A stretch of DNA of 64,000 bases from Haemonchus contortus (lineage: Eukaryota; Nematoda; Chromadorea; Rhabditida; Trichostrongylidae). A program made the translations under genes and the position numbers. The stretch spans positions 25,847,272 to 25,911,271 of the forward strand of contig LS997565.1 of NCBI GenBank assembly GCA_000469685.2, in the 5' to 3' direction. Each line of letters begins with the position of its first letter. Within the stretch, counting starts at the first letter, position 1. The notes beneath the pieces were generated by a model. That model saw only the letters and a program-made list of their open reading frames with translations. It searched no databases and was not told where the DNA came from. Of the stretch, positions 14,601 through 26,755 are shown piece by piece.

Positions 14601-16044
14601 CTCATTTTTTGTCAACTTACCGTATAATCTCGTCTTGCTTCATAAAAAATATCAAAATGCTATATTCTGAGGGGGAAATGTCATGAAAATTATGATCTGG
14701 AAACCCTATTAGACTCACTACCCAGCTTTTATCGCTTCTGTAACCCGTTATCTGCGATCCAGTCTCAACTTATATTACACCCGGAAGTAGCAATTAAAAT
14801 ACTTCGCTGACATACAAAAATAGAAAGTGAACTAGTGACAATTATCAGCTCCTATCGATTTTATTAGTCTTTTCACCTGCCATCTACAATTCCCACAAGT
14901 TCCAACTTATCGAAGAGATTGAGCTTCGTTTGCTACCCATGAGGAGCCACCGGTGGTTCAGCCAGTGGTTCTTGCTCTCCACGGCTTTTCATTCCCTTGT
15001 CAGATGTTATCAGTTTCTGCCATAGAGCATCTCCAGTTCCTTCATAGTCCACATCACTCGCCAAAGTGTCAAGGCTCTTCTATCAACACGAAGGATGCTA
15101 CAAATTTAGTGACTCTTCCTATCTAGACGTCTTACCTCGTGAGATCCATGTCCACAAACAGAGGGTAATCACAGACAACATTCCATGCGAGGAATGAAAC
15201 ATTCAGAACATCAGTTTGTTTGCTCAGCCTTTTTAAGTTTTTTAAACTTCATAGGGTTAACGTTTGGGCAAGTCCGCCTCCATCAGAGCCCTCATCTCAC
15301 TCGGTGGAGCTCTAGAACGATCACCCAGGAATTAACGTTTGCGTACCTTTCTTCCGTCGAAGCCGCTCAATCGTTATGCGGCTTCACTGGATTATGTCAA
15401 TGAGGAAAATGAGCAATGTTCATCCTCGATATCTCAACTATGTAAACCAACTCAAACGGTGTCACGTTGTACTTGACCTTCATCAGAAAATTGATGCTTT
15501 CCAAAGGTTTGCTGATGGACTTGATATCAAGGGACAATCACGTGTCTCTTGAAGGAATTCCACGCCTCTCCTGTGAGTGTATGAAAAAATCCATGAGCAT
15601 CTCATAATTGTAGATTAAAGAGGAACGCACTTTCATTACCGATGCGGAAAAAGCTCATTGAAAATCACGAGTTAGAAATCTCTCGAAAGGAGACGCGGAG
15701 AGTAAGTGGAAATAGCTTCCAATAGTGAAAAAAATCAAAAATAAGGTCAATAAAAAGTCAAATTCGAACAATTATGCCCTCACTTCAGAAGACTTCAGAA
15801 GTGAAAAAAAGCACCAAGTAGCAGAGAGTTTCAGGTCGCTCAATTCACAATAATGCAAGAAAGTGTGTCAGCCGATAAGCCCAGGCAAAACTCCGAAAGC
15901 AGCTTTCCTGATGTGAACCTTTTCCATATTCACTTTACAGTCAAAGTGAATGACCGACGTCAACATGACTGCTCGAAGTGTCTTCAAAATTAGTACACAC
16001 CCACTTATGTATATCAGTTAGTAGACATGGACCAAGCCTGTATT
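8606..16044. other. No gene recognised
   Basis: The longest ORF, 13290-13748 (152 codons, plus), overlaps a 105-codon ORF in another frame and has no recognisable domain. Short GC-rich patches occur at 9650-9800 and 12540-12640. Apart from the tandem repeats at 10.4 kb nothing stands out. Confidence 0.45.
10367..10448 (+). repeat. Two short tandem repeats
   Basis: Three copies of GGTAAACA-type 8-mers (10367-10389), then two exact tandem copies of a 19-mer AAACTTCACTTTTTCAGGC (10411-10429 and 10430-10448). Confidence 0.9.
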
Positions 16045-16558
16045 AAAGGCACAATTTACGATAGTTTTGAGATAGACCCTTTTTAGTCGAAAAGCGTAGG
16101 TATAGGTTGGGAATAGTTCATTGACAGTGAAGAAAAAGAGGAGAATCGCCGATTCTGGGAAAATATGGCTCCTCAAAAGTAGGGAAAATAGAACTTGGAC
16201 GAGAGTAACAGGACGGAAATAATATTGAAGGGGTATTCGGCCGAGATTTCGGTTGTTGCAATTGGGCATGGAGCTGACTACATCAAGCCAAAACTGCACG
16301 CCTTTCATTGTTGCTATGGTCATGACAAACTGTTCAAACTTCTTACCTGGGCTCCTGCGTCATTTGTGCAGCCTTTACAATGCCGATGAAACTCGTCCGA
16401 GGATACACACTAGACAATTTTTGGGCCTTTATATCGCCCTAGTTAATCCGTTTTCCGACATGATAGCGCCAGCTATGGTATACGAGGGGGACTCAAATTC
16501 ATCCTATGGGGAAATCTCAGAAACCATTCTTGAAACCATCGTGAACTGTGCCTTCAAA
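16045..16558. mobile_element. AAGGCACA-type MITE, copy 1
   Basis: About 514 bp bounded by inverted repeats: the left end AAAGGCACAATTTACGATAG and the reverse complement of the right end TTTGAAGGCACAGTTCACGA. The element has no transposase. Internal blocks shared with the other copies include GGCTCCTCAAAAGTAGGGAA, GAGCTGACTACATCAAGCC, GCCGATGAAACTCGTCCGAG and GGAAATCTCAGAAACCATT. ORFs inside it (for example 16253-16690) are chance reading of the repeat. Confidence 0.8.
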
Positions 16559-17493
16559 TCCGTAAGCGTAAGTAGAAACTCACGTGGTATATTCAAATGT
16601 GTCATTCCTTTTGTTGTAGGGCATATCATCACAATCATGCATAGGTGCGAACAAATAAATGTTTTTCAGGGAATCAAAAAATGGATTTAAGTATATTGTC
16701 GAAATCTGCTAGATTAGCCCATCCTACAATATTTTTTTGTTGGGTAGACACCTCCTGGATAAAGCAGGCATTGGTCCTCTCTCTTGAACGTTCTAGTAGT
16801 TTCTCAGCAGTTGCTCAGGTGTAACACCACGTAAACTGAACCTGCCGTTGCAAATTGAAACAGAAGAACTCTTTTTACCGAACCTTAGTCAATCGCGTTG
16901 ACAACTGTTCATGAGATATGACCAGGAAAATTGAAAAATAGAAGAAGCTATTCGTAAATTCGCTACAAGTCACTAGGCCGAGATACGAAGCACCAAAACG
17001 TTTTCAGAATCCCTGGAGGAGGCCGGAACGAGAGGGGAGGTGGCGCATTTCGAATGCACTGCTAGAATCCGAGATTCCGCTATGAGCCTTCAAGCGGCTT
17101 TCAGTGGAAATGATTGATTCCGGCTGAGCGAGTAAACCCAGTGATGTGCACAAATTCTTCTCAGGCAACGATAAAATCCAGCCATAGTCTGTTATGAATG
17201 TAAGACGTCATCACAATTACAATCGATGGCAAGTCTTATTAAAGAGTAAAAATGGACCCAGTCTCGAGGATGAAAAGTGCGATTCCTCTCATTTCTGCAC
17301 TCCTGTGATATTTGTCGGACCTTGTTTTTAATTACTGTTGTAAACTGATTTTTGAAAACTTTCGATGAGAAAGTTTCTTATTTTGCTATCTGCTGCTATC
17401 ATTGATCACCGAAATAAAACTGATTACTTTTGTTTTTGCCTGTTGATGAACAGCCCCGCGCTTTTCTTTAAAATCATCTGTAATGGATGCGTC

Positions 17494-17790
17494 ATAAAAG
17501 GATGAAGGACAAAGTCTTTGGACGTCAATCAGTCCTGTCTGAGGTACGCGCCCGCATTTGGCTTCTTTCAGAATCATAGTGGCATTGAACGCGTATGTAG
17601 CCGGTAGAATGACCGGTAGTAGTCAGCCGATGTACAAATCAGGATTTTTTCTTCCAAACGAGTCTGGTACCGAATAATAGACTCCGCAGGGATGGAAGGC
17701 TCGTTTGACCTGAGTTGTATCGATCCGGGATTCAAACCCGTGACCATGCGCCTGCAATAGTGTGCCTCTTGCCACTACACGACACGACTA
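17494..17790 (-). repeat. tRNA-derived SINE, copy 3
   Basis: The minus-strand copy has the tail AAAGGATGAAGGACAAAGTC (plus-strand reading) at its 3' end and the body blocks GACGTCAATCAGTCCTGTCT, AGAATCATAGTGGCATTGAA and GATGTACAAATCAGG. In its tRNA head the B box reads GGTTTGAATCC (minus, about 17736-17726) and the A-box region carries TGTAGTGGCAAG. Confidence 0.8.
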
Positions 17791-18910
17791 CGAAACCCTC
17801 ATAAATATGCAAAGCATCTGGAGAATTTGGGAACCACGTCCGAAATTCAAGAATCATTGGATCGTCTCCATCATGTGTCAGGCAATGTAGGAGCCATCCG
17901 ATTAAGGGACAGTGTTGAAGTGTCTTAGGGAGCTTTTTTGCTCACTTTTTCGACCAAATTTATCTTAGTAACAAGCAAAGCAACCTTGAATATACCTAGG
18001 CGCGATTTCAAAAAAAGATCCAACGCGAACCAAATTGAAATAGGTGCATTCGTCTCGTGCATTTCGTGCATATCGTCCGACCCTTTACATTTTCGTATTG
18101 AAAGAACGTATCAAGCATGGGAAACTGTTGGAGCCTTCCCGGCATCCGCTGCAGCAGCTTTTAACAGAAGACCTGGTTGGTGACGGTGAAGATTAAGGAA
18201 GAGGGCCTAGGAGGACAGTGCGAAAGTTATTGGTTATTCCGCATGTGGACGACTGAAAAGAAGAACTTCCACCTCTACTAGCCGAACGCTGATTTCTCCG
18301 CTCTGTTGGGGCCTCCAACAATGGTGTTATTTTGACCTCCGAGTAAGATCTCAGAGTGGTTGTTTCACGAAGCTCCAGGTTTTAACGGAGTCAGAGCTCA
18401 TGCCCAAAGGTTTGACAAACATTAAGTTTTGTCCACCTTTTCTGAGGCAGAGTAAGTAACTGAAGAGGGCATCATTTGATTATGAGTCACTTCAAGAAGT
18501 GTACTTTCAGCGAAACTGCATGAAAGGATTCCGAGCCATTTTGGGAACCCAAATGTAGCCAATGTGACCCGAGGACATCAGTGAACATTTGCTGTTCAAT
18601 ATACCTCTACGACAATCCAGCAAGCTTCAGATACTTTCTCTCAGTGAAACACCTTATTTGGATCTAATAGTAAGTCACCAGCAGTCTCTTACAGACAGGC
18701 ACACCTTGTCGGTGTTGAAGAGACTCTTCCATCTGTGCGTTTCCGATACCGAACATTGAAAATATTTTCATGCAAAAATCAAAATTTCTGTAGCATATGG
18801 GTTCAAGTATCGTCTTTTCTATGCGTACAAGCCCGCTATTGGGCGTCCGCCGACGGCGTCTGTGGCTGCTTTCAGACCTCAACGACCGACCGACCGTCCG
18901 TCTGTCCGTC

Positions 18911-19019
18911 CGACGCGTGCGTGCTGCGACGGCGGTCGCTAGAGTGGTGTTGACAGCTCTGGCATGTGTTGCAGTGTTGTCAACAACGGTGGCCCCGCCG
19001 TCGCAGCACGCACGCGTCG
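18911..19019. repeat. GC-rich foldback with perfect 25-bp arms
   Basis: Arms 18911-18935 (CGACGCGTGCGTGCTGCGAC plus GGCGG) and 18995-19019 are perfect inverted repeats. The inner 59 bp contain a second, imperfect pairing (GTGTTGACA with TTGTCAACAAC). A tetranucleotide-like run GACCGACCGACCGTCCGTCT precedes the left arm. An ORF on the minus strand (19158-18664) spans it but its arginine-rich centre is just the hairpin being read. Confidence 0.85.
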
Positions 19020-20529
19020 AACAACCCGCGCAAAGTAGACTTAGGAAGTTATGACTGCTTCCTTCCTCTGATATCGAGACACATTCACGGGGAGCTGTCC
19101 AGGAACACTTAGGATACCGAAAACTAGTTTCACGGAGCTTGGAGCTCGTTTCATTCAAGAAGTGCCCACGGAAATAACTTTACGGAAGTTTCTTACATCG
19201 AAAGAGGGCCTTGAAATGGAAAGAATCACAGATGACGGACGCAGAACTCACATGGAAGCAATTTTATAGGCATGGATAGCTTGTATGAAAAGTGAAAATT
19301 TACATTTACACAGATAGATAAATAGTGTCACATTGGTGGTACCTTTTTTCGGCACTAATTCGATTCGGAACGTAACAAGATCCCTTCCAACGCCCTCATC
19401 GACTGACATCTCCCTACGATGAAGAATGCCCCTACCCCATCTTGGAAAGACGGTACTACGAGCGCAGGTGTGAATACTACACATCTGGAAAGATTCGCAA
19501 ACATCGAGGTCTCCAAAACATTCTTTCAAATTCAATGCAGAGTATGGGGAAGGGGTGGGGAATACGGAACACGAAAAATCTGTTTGTAGGAGTCCTACTG
19601 CCTACCCATGCAGCAATTTCAGCACACTCAACAGTGGGACATGAAGATATTTTGCTTTTCGATGTGATTGTTCTGTGCAGGTAGAGCACCGACTTCGGAG
19701 GAACTTACCGAGGTGAGGAAAACCTTCCTATAACGTAATATATCCTTTTATCCTTTATGAGAGAAGCCATGTGATCATCTAGATTGATTATACGACAGCG
19801 GACCACTTCCTTACCTCAAGGGTGAATCGGCATTTATCCTTCCTTATTTTCGAGGGAAATGACCGTTCTCTTATTCCTAGCCTGTTCCGATGAAATAAAA
19901 TGTGGCTGCTGGTTGTAGGTCATTATCGTCACTTTAAGTTGAATAACTGATTAGTGCAGGAAGCCAAGAGGTTTAGTCCAATTCCAAACAATTCAAGGGT
20001 CCCCCACTAACACTCAATTTTGAATAGGGTTCAGAAGTATCAGAGCTTTGAAAATTGGCTAACAAAAGATTACAACTATGTCAGTTTGTCTTTGTCAGAA
20101 ATCCTGTCAGTTTCAAACTGCATTTCTGCCACTCTGTCACTTTTTTATTCTTAACCGACTTTGTTCAAGAACATTTTCTCTCCAGAAAACACGGACGAAA
20201 CATTTTAGCGAACAAAACAGGATTCATGACATCCTCTGAAAAATGTTAGCCGAAGTGTTCGAATCGGATCAGTACTACCTTCTCGTTGCCCCTCTTTCCC
20301 CGCTTGCAGGAAAACATTAACGCCATTCTTCCATTAGGCTGGAAAGCCAAGTTCTTAGAATAAGGCCGCTTCCTTCTCCAAACCTAAGCCAAGATAAATG
20401 TAAGACCCTTCAAGAACAACATTTCCAGATCTGGGCTTCACCCTTTCAAATGTGGTAATTCACCTGCTAGTACGCTGCTAGCCACCAAACTACTTCTTCC
20501 ACGGTTCCTTTGGCATCTTTCATAGTCCA

Positions 20530-20641
20530 CGACTGGTCGCTCGACTGATCGCGCCACTGGTCGCCCGATCGGTCGAGGAGGCCGCGCTAGTTATGGATGC
20601 CGCCGTGGACTGTCCCGCGCGATCAGTCAAGCGACCAGTCG
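20530..20641. repeat. GC-rich foldback with 25-bp arms (GACTGGTCG repeats)
   Basis: Arms 20530-20554 (CGACTGGTCGCTCGACTGAT plus CGCGC) and 20617-20641 are inverted with one mismatch. Within and around the arms the word CGACTGGTCG or its complement CGACCAGTC recurs (GCCACTGGTCGCC, CGATCGGTCGAG, GGCGACCAGTC), so the unit seems built of shorter repeats. Confidence 0.85.
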
Positions 20642-21132
20642 CTAACGACCGGCGACCAGTCACTGTGACACGCACAGCATGAACATGTATTTAGCCCAGT
20701 GATACCAAGCCACGCCGTTCCTTCGACGTTGGCCAATTGCTGCCAGGCTGGCCAGATATATTAGAACCGTAGGCTGGTACAGCGCGTGACTTCCGTAGAT
20801 CTCTGAATCCCTGGGTTGAATATGTCTTCAGACATTACCACAACTGTGAACTGAAATCGAAAGCGTGCTGATTTTCAAAAATGCGATTGGTCAGCGCTTA
20901 AAGCTCTACCTCTCACGTTATTTTTTGTTCTTGATGTTATCAAAACTGGGCATCTTCCCGATGAAGACGAGTCGTCAGCGATCCTTCACATCAATGCTTT
21001 ACTTATTCCATAGAGGCTTCAATGATTGTGCAAAAAATGAGCTCAAACATCGGAAAATAAGCTGAAATTTATCTGGAAGAGTTGTATGTGAGGAAATTGG
21101 TTGACAAACATCTAGATTTGTTCTTATTAAAG

Positions 21133-21415
21133 CATTAAGGATAAAGTCTTCGAACGTTAATAAGTCGGTCCAAGGGATGCACCCTGCACTTGGCTTCCAT
21201 TCGGAACCACAAGGCGTATTGAATGTGTTTGTGGCCTATACAATAACTTGTGGTGGTCATTCGATGTACTAGTCAGTGTTTTTCCTCCATGAGAATTCTG
21301 GTACCAATAATTCTGGTAACCCGGAGGGGTGGAAAGTTTGCCCTAGGCGGATATCCGTCCTGGATTCGAACCAGTAATCGTGCGTGTGTTACAGTGTGTA
21401 AATTGCCACTACACC
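21133..21415 (-). repeat. tRNA-derived SINE, copy 4
   Basis: The minus-strand copy starts (3' end) with AAGGATAAAGTCTTCGAACG and ends with a head whose A box reads GGTGTAGTGGCAA and whose B box reads GGTTCGAATCC on the minus strand. Its 5' end is immediately followed by the small MITE at 21438, so it may have been a preferred landing site. Confidence 0.8.
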
Positions 21416-21437
21416 GAGGATGTGCGCGGCAACTTGC

Positions 21438-21605
21438 GCGGCGAAGTTCGTGACGATTTCTATGACTCTGACGTAAATTTTGCAGGGATAAACTCGAAGT
21501 AGAGTAGTTCAGTAGGGTCAGATGGTTCTTCTAATCTGCGCTACTTCAAATTTGGGTCCCAATGGTAGGCGCTGAAGTCGTTCAAAACGTTACGAACTTC
21601 GCCGC
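21438..21605. mobile_element. 168-bp MITE with GCGGCGAAGTTCGT termini
   Basis: Terminal inverted repeats of 18 bp: left GCGGCGAAGTTCGTGACG and right (reverse complement) GCGGCGAAGTTCGTAACG, one mismatch. There is no coding content. It directly abuts the head of SINE copy 4. Confidence 0.7.
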
Positions 21606-22555
21606 GGTAGGGTATCCATCATTGAAACAATGCTGAGTGGAAAGCCATGGCAATGAAATATGTCTCAGGAATCGCTATAACCGACACCCCTGATTGCGTT
21701 TGCAAAGTGGGCCTATGACTGAAAAAAGGAAGGTAATGGACAGGTGACAGAGTCAAAAGCCAATAAATATCACAAAAAGGGTGCAATAAGAACATTTGAT
21801 GGAGAAAAGGATGAAAGATGGAGAGAGAAAAAAGAGATCGCGCTTTGTTCACCTCAAAGGTATCAAACACCGGGAAACGGTTGAGCTTCGGCCACAAGGA
21901 TAGACAGAGAAATTTGGGAGGGAATTCGAAACGACGAGAGAGCTTTCTACTCAGTCTTCAGCATTACATAGACACTTTGACTTATCACAGCAAAGCACTT
22001 GGGTGACATCCATCACCTCGAGTATTGCTTCCCACATGAACGTCCCGCCATGAAGAAATATGATGTTTCAGTGGGAAAATATCGAAATGATTGGAGTTGA
22101 GCAGTTGCTGTCAGAAGGCGAAACACAAGGACGAGGTGAATTTGACATAATATGTACGCGATTGAGCAATTCTTCTCCTTATCCAAGATCGGCAGCAATT
22201 GGAAAAAAAAGGGTTCATCGAATTCCTCCACTACGAAAGAACGACATTGCTGCTAATTACAGTACTAAATTTAGACGATGAAATTTCCCTCTCAACCCTG
22301 GGAAAGGCAAGGATTCAGACAAAAAGTCAGGCTCCGCCGGATGGCCAGACTTTTCCCCAGATCATCATCCTCCTCGAAGGGTGACAAAAAACATGCTAGC
22401 ATAGCATCTCGTTGTCAGTTGTGGGATCATGCGTGACAGCGCCGAAGTGAAATAGTCTATCGGGTTCGAAAAACCTTTTGAATAATCGTCAAGAACCTCG
22501 TTGTAAGACATTGATTGCAGGCGTAGCTCATATAATTATGAGGTATGTTTTTCAA

Positions 22556-22957
22556 ATCGAAAAAACGGAATTGTTGGCTGCATCGGTGATAAAGTGAGCG
22601 AGAAAACTCGTCAATTTCGTGGAAAATACGGTTCCTCAAAAGTAGCGGAAATAAAGATTATACGAAATTACCATGGCGGTAATGACATGGAACGGGTATC
22701 TGGACGTGATTCCAGTTGTTACAATGGACTAATAGCTGACTACATCAAGCTAAGACTGCCCAGAGTTGCCTTCCACCGTCACTATTAGACATGACAAGTT
22801 GCTTAAACTCCTGCATGGGCTCCCTTGTGAATGGTGTAGCCGCTTAAATGCCGTAGAAACTTGCCCGCGAATACACTCTCCATGAAAAACTTTGAACCTT
22901 CATATCCCAGGGTGATATCTTGGAAGCTATTTTTACCGTGACCTGTGCCTTCAGAAA
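22556..22957. mobile_element. AAGGCACA-type MITE, copy 2 (left end degraded)
   Basis: The same family as at 16045, recognised by GGTTCCTCAAAAGTAGCGGA, GCTGACTACATCAAGCTAAG, CATGACAAGTTGCTTAAACT and the right terminus CCGTGACCTGTGCCTTC. The left inverted repeat is missing or too diverged to see. Confidence 0.7.
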
Positions 22958-24560
22958 GTAAGATGTATAACTCTGTACAGCCAACGAAGAAGAAGGTAAG
23001 TAAACCACCCAGGCTTTCGTGATGAACACAGGAATCAGCCAAGTCGATAGCGGATAGCGTTTGCTGCGTGTAAGCCCGTAAGAACCAATGTACTTGCACT
23101 CAAATCGTTCGACCCCCCTCTCACTCAGGCCGGAACTGCTGCTGAATGAGTTTCACTGAATACGCTACAGTATACTCGCAATATATTGTGCTAATGTCAC
23201 CTGAAATCGGTGCTATAAATTCTCACCTTCACACCCGCTATTTGACACTTAGAGAAGTGAGGTAGCTAAGCGGTTCTCCCGTATGTCAACAGAATAAAGC
23301 TGTATCTCTTGTGTTAGATTCGAATTCAAGCCACAAAGCAAACTTATGCGCACTTCAAACCCTTTCCCACCATACCTTAAAATCTCACCAAATCGGATGA
23401 TCACAATTATTATTTATGGCACTCATCCAACGAGTGTCAAGCTGGTCATTACTTTTTCCCAAGACGAGGATGTTTGTAAGTCAAGGAAGTCAGTCCAGCA
23501 TTCTCGAGTCAACACGGAAAACACTTCTTCTTGGCCAGGTCAGCGATATAGGGAGAAAGGGCACGAGGGCGAGGTATTCTAGACAAGCCTTGCAACTGGG
23601 CTGCTTTGCTTTTGCTGAGTTATCAAGCAGGAAATGGATGAGAGTCCTGTTTGGTCGCTTTTTTCAATCGGATCAGCCATTCGTTTGAGCTGACCCGATC
23701 CCTGCTTGTGACCTCTGGCTTCTTCTTGTCTTTGTCAAGAAGACGGTCACATCGATAGCAACCCGATCTCACTAGTGGAGATTGTCGCTGAGCGTATCTC
23801 CAGAATCAAAGCGTTGGATAAACGACTGACGAGGTCCTCTAAATTGCAATGCTGATGTTGCAGCCAACTGATTGAGCACTGCGGGTGCGGCGAGTTTCGT
23901 GAAGAACGTTTACTCGAATTTGATCTCTCGGCAACTGCGACCTTTTTACAGGGATGCGTGAGGGACCTGTTTGAGTACTACGAGCGATAACTCTGGAATT
24001 CTTCTAGAGTTAACTAGCTGCTAGAGGATGACAAAGGGTGGAGAGAAACCACGATGCATGCCTTTGTGTGTTTCAAGAGTTCGCATCAACCTTATATATT
24101 GGGATGCTCATCGTTTTCGAGACTTTTTGATTTTTCCAGAGACCTGTACACGATGGAGAAGCGTGAATATTCTGATAAAACTGTTCTACGTTTTTAGCAT
24201 TTCGAGCATAGCCCAGGCAAAGGTCTCAATCGAGCAGCAATGGTCAGTGACTCGATGAAGATTCTGTCAATGTCGCAGAACACACTCTCTATTTTGGCGG
24301 TGTTAGTCCAGACAACTGGGCGGCGTTGCCATGAATCTATTTCGAAAGCCCTACATTTGTAGGCACCCTTTGCTATAGCAAGTCTTGAATTCATCCGGCT
24401 ATACATAGAAACTTTTTAATGAAATACAAAGTCAATGTTAACCTGCTACAAATGGCTTTGCGCTTTCTTTATACCGCCAGGGATACAGTAGAGATGAAAA
24501 TCCCGTAAAGGACCAAACAAAGTACAACTCCCAACCTCCTTTACGTGAATAAACGCTTTC
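22958..24560. other. No gene recognised
   Basis: Short overlapping ORFs only; no repeat ends or motifs were found. Confidence 0.4.
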
Positions 24561-25077
24561 AAAGGCACAATTCACGACAATGTCGAGGAACCCTTTTTGT
24601 CAAAAGGCAAAAGCACTGGCTGATTGTAGTGCAACGGTGACAAAGAAAGCGGAAAAATCCGCTGACTAGGTTGGAAAGAAGGCTTTCTAAAACTTGCGGG
24701 AATAGAAGTTGTACGAGATTAGTGTGACGGAAATGACATGGAAGGGGTTCGGTTGAAACTGCAGTCGTTGCAATTACGCAGGTAGCTGACTAAATCAAGC
24801 CAAAGTTCTCAAAACCTACCCTCCACTGCCGCCATGGGTCATGGCAAGTTGCTTGAACTTCCTACATGGGTCCCGTTGTTGGTGGTGCAGCCTGTACAAT
24901 GCTGCTGAAACTCGTCCGCTATGGGTGCGACATTCAGCCGATACAATCTCTGAGCCCTGATAACGCCCTATACAGGCCGTTTTCCCGCTGCCAGCGCCAC
25001 ATATGGTATGAGAGGGAATCACAGATTTATCCCCGGGTAACATTTTAAAAGCCATTTTCATTGTGAACGTGCCTTTA
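24561..25077. mobile_element. AAGGCACA-type MITE, copy 3
   Basis: 517 bp with termini AAAGGCACAATTCACGAC (left) and AAAGGCACGTTCACAATGA (right, reverse complement). The internal blocks GTCATGGCAAGTTGCTTGAA and CTGCTGAAACTCGTCCGCT match the other copies. Confidence 0.8.
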
Positions 25078-25489
25078 ACAAAAGGGGTACTCTGTGGTAT
25101 ATAGCGTTCATGAAATTTTTTGACGAGTCTATCGGAACACTACTAGTTCAATTGGATATGCTCAATCCATACTCATCTTTCTGAAGAATGCGAGAAGGTT
25201 TAGATGTAACATCTACCAAATCATTTGCAATTCCGAAAACATCGTGACTTTGAACACTTCTTTCAACAATTCCCAGTCTAGAATACCATCAACAAATTGA
25301 GGAACGTTCGCACTTCACAAATGTATTCATTTAAGTGCCTTCTATGTGCCCACCAAAAAATTATTCAAATTGAAAAAACGTTTGATTTTTAACATTTTTT
25401 ATGACTCTTCACGCACATGTAAAGCCAATAGATGTCCTCAGTGAGCAACTGCATGCTTGCCGTGCCTCTTTTTTTTTTGACCCAATCAG

Positions 25490-25640
25490 TGCTCTTTTCG
25501 ATTGTTCTTCGCTGGTTTCTCCTCTCAGTGATCTCAACTTGGTCACTTCAGCGAGTGTATGGACGTCGATACTCTTACATCATGGTTGTCAAGCAAACCT
25601 TTGCGCTTCATTGGCTTCGACACCCTCGTTACCGTCATGA
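25490..25640 (+). repeat. Direct duplication, unit 1 (about 150 bp)
   Basis: This unit and 26605-26755 share GCTGGTTT.TC.TCTCAG, GCGAGTGT.TGGACGTCGAT and TTTGCGCTTCATTGGCTTCG, at roughly 80 percent identity by eye. On the minus strand both read VEANEAQRFA then a stop in the same place. The origin is unknown. Confidence 0.65.
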
Positions 25641-26264
25641 ACGATTTTATCCTTTCCATCACAGTGATGCACTTCCAAACTGTATTCGCCAAATTCCAGT
25701 GAAGCTATCATCGGACTCAAAAACCATGTTTCAACCTCAATCCAAAATTTTTTCTACTCTTCCTCTGTTTTCTTCTTTCTCCTCTCGTTTTTCTCTTTCT
25801 TTTGTCCTTCTAGTTCAACGCTCTCGTGGTTTTTTCTCCGCTCCTCGTAGTCATCTGATGATTGCATCAAAAGTTTTCCGAACTTGATTAGGGGAATTCG
25901 TTACCGGATTCTTTTGCAAATTTGACTAAATCCGGGCAAGTGTGCCGCTTCACCGTTAACTGTGGCTCATTTCAAGTGGCAAGGTTTTTGTTGCAGTCGT
26001 TCAAACTTGAGCTCGTTTTGCAGTGCACTACGAATACTGGCAAAGGGAATGGCAACATCTGCAACTCTCACCCTATTGGCAGCCTCTTCTTTTCAACACG
26101 AAGCTGAAATATGTACGGTAGTGTTCATTGAGTGTACATTTAGGCTGTAGCACCTGTTTACAGCCTGTTCACATAAGTATGTTCTCTCCTTTGAAACCTT
26201 CCCTTTCCGGCTGTATTCAAAAAACTGATCAATCTGTGCAATGAGCAGTTCAATTCCCAGAATA

Positions 26265-26565
26265 AAAGACAAAGTATAAAGTCATGGCGCGTTCATCAAT
26301 CCCGTCTGAGGGATGTACCCACTCATTCGTCTTTCATTCAGAATCGTAATGGCGTAATGAATACGCATGCGGCCTATACAATGACTTGCGGTGGCCAGCC
26401 AATGTACATCTCAGTGCTTTTACCCTCCCAGACGAGTCTGGTATCAATTAACTGTCTCGAAGAAATTTCAAGCTTTGTTGGCCTAGGCGAATATCAATCC
26501 GGGATTCGAACTCTTGACCGTGCGTGTGTGAAGTGCACCATTCCCCACTACACCACCTCCTCCAT
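26265..26565 (-). repeat. tRNA-derived SINE, copy 5
   Basis: The minus-strand copy has the 3' tail AAAGACAAAGTATAAAGTCA (plus reading), the body blocks TCAATCCCGTCTGAGGGATG and AGAATCGTAATGGCGTAATG, and a head with B box AGTTCGAATCC (minus). It lies between two direct copies of a 150-bp segment (25490 and 26605). Confidence 0.8.
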
Positions 26566-26604
26566 TAATGGGCAGATTACGTGCTCTTTTCTAGCCAAGC
26601 TTTC

Positions 26605-26755
26605 CCCTATCGATTACTCTTTGCTGGTTTTTCGTCTCAGGAATATCACTACGATCAGCTTGGCGAGTGTGTGGACGTCGATGCCCTTACATGATGCTTG
26701 TCAAGCAAATCTTTGCGCTTCATTGGCTTCGACGACCCTCGTTGCCAGTGTGCCT
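26605..26755 (+). repeat. Direct duplication, unit 2 (about 150 bp)
   Basis: The partner of the 25490 unit, 1.1 kb away in the same orientation. SINE copy 5 lies between the two. Confidence 0.65.

Noticed and set aside
16253..16690. 145-codon plus-strand ORF
   Set aside because: It lies mostly inside the AAGGCACA MITE; the other copies have stops in the same frame.
18664..19158. 164-codon minus-strand ORF, rich in Arg and Ala
   Set aside because: Its centre is the GC-rich foldback read as codons; no domain, and the plus strand is equally open.
25432..25887. 151-codon plus-strand ORF with Ser/Phe-rich end
   Set aside because: Pyrimidine-rich low-complexity DNA and duplication unit 1 explain it.
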